From Planctomycetota bacterium (lineage in GTDB: Bacteria; Planctomycetota; Phycisphaerae; Sedimentisphaerales; Anaerohalosphaeraceae): a DNA stretch of 6,654 nt. The stretch spans positions 1 through 6,654 of the forward strand of contig VRUF01000160.1 of the NCBI GenBank assembly GCA_019456245.1, written 5' to 3'. This document shows, in pieces, positions 6,025 through 6,654 of this stretch (positions within the stretch are counted from its first letter, which is position 1; every line of letters starts with the position of its first letter). The notes below the pieces were generated by a model. It was not told the DNA's origin. It ran no database searches and worked only from the letters and a program-made list of their open reading frames with translations. The translations under genes and the position numbers were made by a program.

Positions 6025-6053
6025 ATTCTATCGTTCCCAACAAAAATATGCAA
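6025..6053 (-). promoter_or_regulatory. Candidate promoter of the EIIA-antiporter operon
   Basis: On the minus strand a -35 TTGCAT (6053-6048, 3 of 6 with TTG kept) is followed by a 17-nt spacer and a -10 TAGAAT (6030-6025, 5 of 6). The start would be near 6018, with a leader of about 74 nt. The 243-nt gap between the ABC transporter gene and the EIIA gene is otherwise AT-rich and shows no further gene, which supports independent transcription. Confidence 0.5.
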
Positions 6054-6133
6054 TAGAATAACTAATTATCCTTGTTATTTTTATGCGACATTTACCCTGC
6101 ACAACGATCTGTTATTTTGGCTTAATTTTTCGT

Positions 6134-6148
6134 ATCGCAGGATGCGAT
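6134..6148. repeat. Perfect 6-bp inverted repeat downstream of the ABC ATPase gene
   Basis: ATCGCA, a 3-nt GGA spacer and TGCGAT form a compact dyad about 40 nt after the ABC transporter stop codon. On the transcribed (minus) strand it is followed by ACGAAAAATTA and not a T-run, so it is not a standard intrinsic terminator, although it could still protect the 3' end of the message. Confidence 0.4.
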
Positions 6149-6187
6149 TGCTGCTGTTAGGCTTAAGAAGGCGTCGAGGAATGCGTA

Positions 6188-6654
6188 TTATAATGTGTGT
6201 ATCGCCGAGCTTTTGAATGTTGCGTAGAGTTCTTTGCCGGCCTCTATGCCTATCTCGGCAAAGGAGCGGTACGTAATCAGCGATGTAAGTTTCAACTCCC
6301 CGCACTCGAGATTTACGGCGAGGAGGAGGTCGCGACTTTCCCAATCGAGGACAGTACACAACAATTGATTCCGCGCACTGCTGGGGAATGGCTTAGTCGA
6401 AAGAATTATCTCCTCTGCGCCGATCCAGATGTGCTCGATAGAGGCGTCTGCACCTGCGACATGTATCTGTTCGCCGCAGACCATACACAGCTCGTCTTTT
6501 ACGGAATCGACAGGCAAAACATTACTCATCCCCAAAAACCGCGACACCTGAACATTTGAAGGCCGTCGAAACAAATCCTCCACACCGCCAACCTGCACAA
6601 TCCGGTTATCAAGCATCACTCCGACCTTGTCGGCAACGGCCATCGCCTCGGCAG
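6188..6654 (-). CDS. ABC transporter ATP-binding protein with TOBE domain, C-terminal part (molybdate/tungstate-like)
   Basis: Only the last 154 residues are in the window; the Walker A, signature and Walker B motifs are outside. The visible part opens with AEAMAVADKVGVM, the segment just after the H-loop His (consensus HDxxEAxxLADRVxVM), then the end of the nucleotide-binding domain, QVGGVEDLFRRPSNVQVSRF (20-39), and FLGMSNVLP (39-47). The C-terminus (about 95-154) is a TOBE/Mop-type substrate-sensing domain: LKLTSLITYRSFAEIGIEAG (120-139), followed by KELYATFKSSAIHTL. This wording fits the oxyanion-binding TOBE of ModC/WtpC-type ATPases better than the sugar/spermidine type, but sulfate or iron importers are not excluded. 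The partner permease and binding protein genes would be expected upstream, beyond 6654. The reading frame is open to the edge, so the gene starts outside the window. Confidence 0.9.
   Translation of the reverse strand, partial: AEAMAVADKVGVMLDNRIVQVGGVEDLFRRPSNVQVSRFLGMSNVLPVDSVKDELCMVCGEQIHVAGADASIEHIWIGAEEIILSTKPFPSSARNQLLCTVLDWESRDLLLAVNLECGELKLTSLITYRSFAEIGIEAGKELYATFKSSAIHTL

Noticed and set aside
6057..6082. AATAAC/GTTATT inverted repeat followed by a T-run on the plus strand, resembling a terminator.
   Set aside because: The stem is almost all A/T with an 11-nt loop, and there is no plus-strand gene ending before it.
6189..6194. A perfect plus-strand TATAAT at the end of the ABC ATPase gene.
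   Set aside because: There is no -35 at a suitable distance and no plus-strand gene follows; antisense to a coding region.
6126..6227. A plus-strand open stretch ending at a TAG, with coding-like composition, that might be a gene remnant.
   Set aside because: It has no ATG, GTG or TTG start near its beginning, is only about 30 codons, partly overlaps the ABC ATPase gene, and shows no recognisable family.

Overview
This is a moderate-GC bacterial window with six protein-coding genes, two of them cut by the window edges. All genes have recognisable Shine-Dalgarno sequences, and sigma70-like promoters are visible. The best guess for the host is a Planctomycetota/PVC-type or similar environmental bacterium. 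It rests on overall protein character and the pairing of a CPA2 antiporter with a stand-alone EIIA protein, and confidence is low because no rRNA or phylogenetic marker is present. No mobile element, CRISPR array, rRNA or tRNA gene was found.

Layout. (1) 1-1358, minus: the N-terminal half of pyruvate phosphate dikinase (ppdK), entering the window just before its catalytic-histidine signature, with a near-consensus promoter at 1432-1460. (2) 1542-2252, minus: an isochorismatase/cysteine-hydrolase-fold protein whose nucleophilic Cys position is Ala and which carries a C-terminal CxCxxC tail. (3) 2253-2469: a divergent intergenic region with a perfect 8-bp dyad. (4) 2470-3812, plus: a two-gene operon, trmB and rsmG, joined by an ATGA overlap. 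Both encode enzymes that make 7-methylguanosine, one in tRNA and one in 16S rRNA. (5) 3817-5944, minus: an EIIA (PtsN-like) protein with an extra C-terminal domain, followed by a CPA2-type cation:proton antiporter that lacks any cytoplasmic regulatory domain. (6) 6188-6654, minus: the C-terminal part of an ABC transporter ATPase with a TOBE domain, most like molybdate/tungstate-type importers.

How the genes relate. The window is mostly housekeeping (central carbon metabolism and RNA modification) plus transport. The most interesting part is the EIIA/antiporter pair: a phosphorylatable EIIA domain fused to a possible PII-like sensor sits directly upstream of an antiporter with no regulatory domain of its own. 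This suggests control of ion exchange in trans by the phosphotransfer or nitrogen/energy state. The second is the isochorismatase-fold protein, which keeps the Asp and Lys of the family triad but not the Cys. The antiporter and rsmG converge with 4 bp between their stop codons, so the rsmG terminator is built from coding sequence of both genes.
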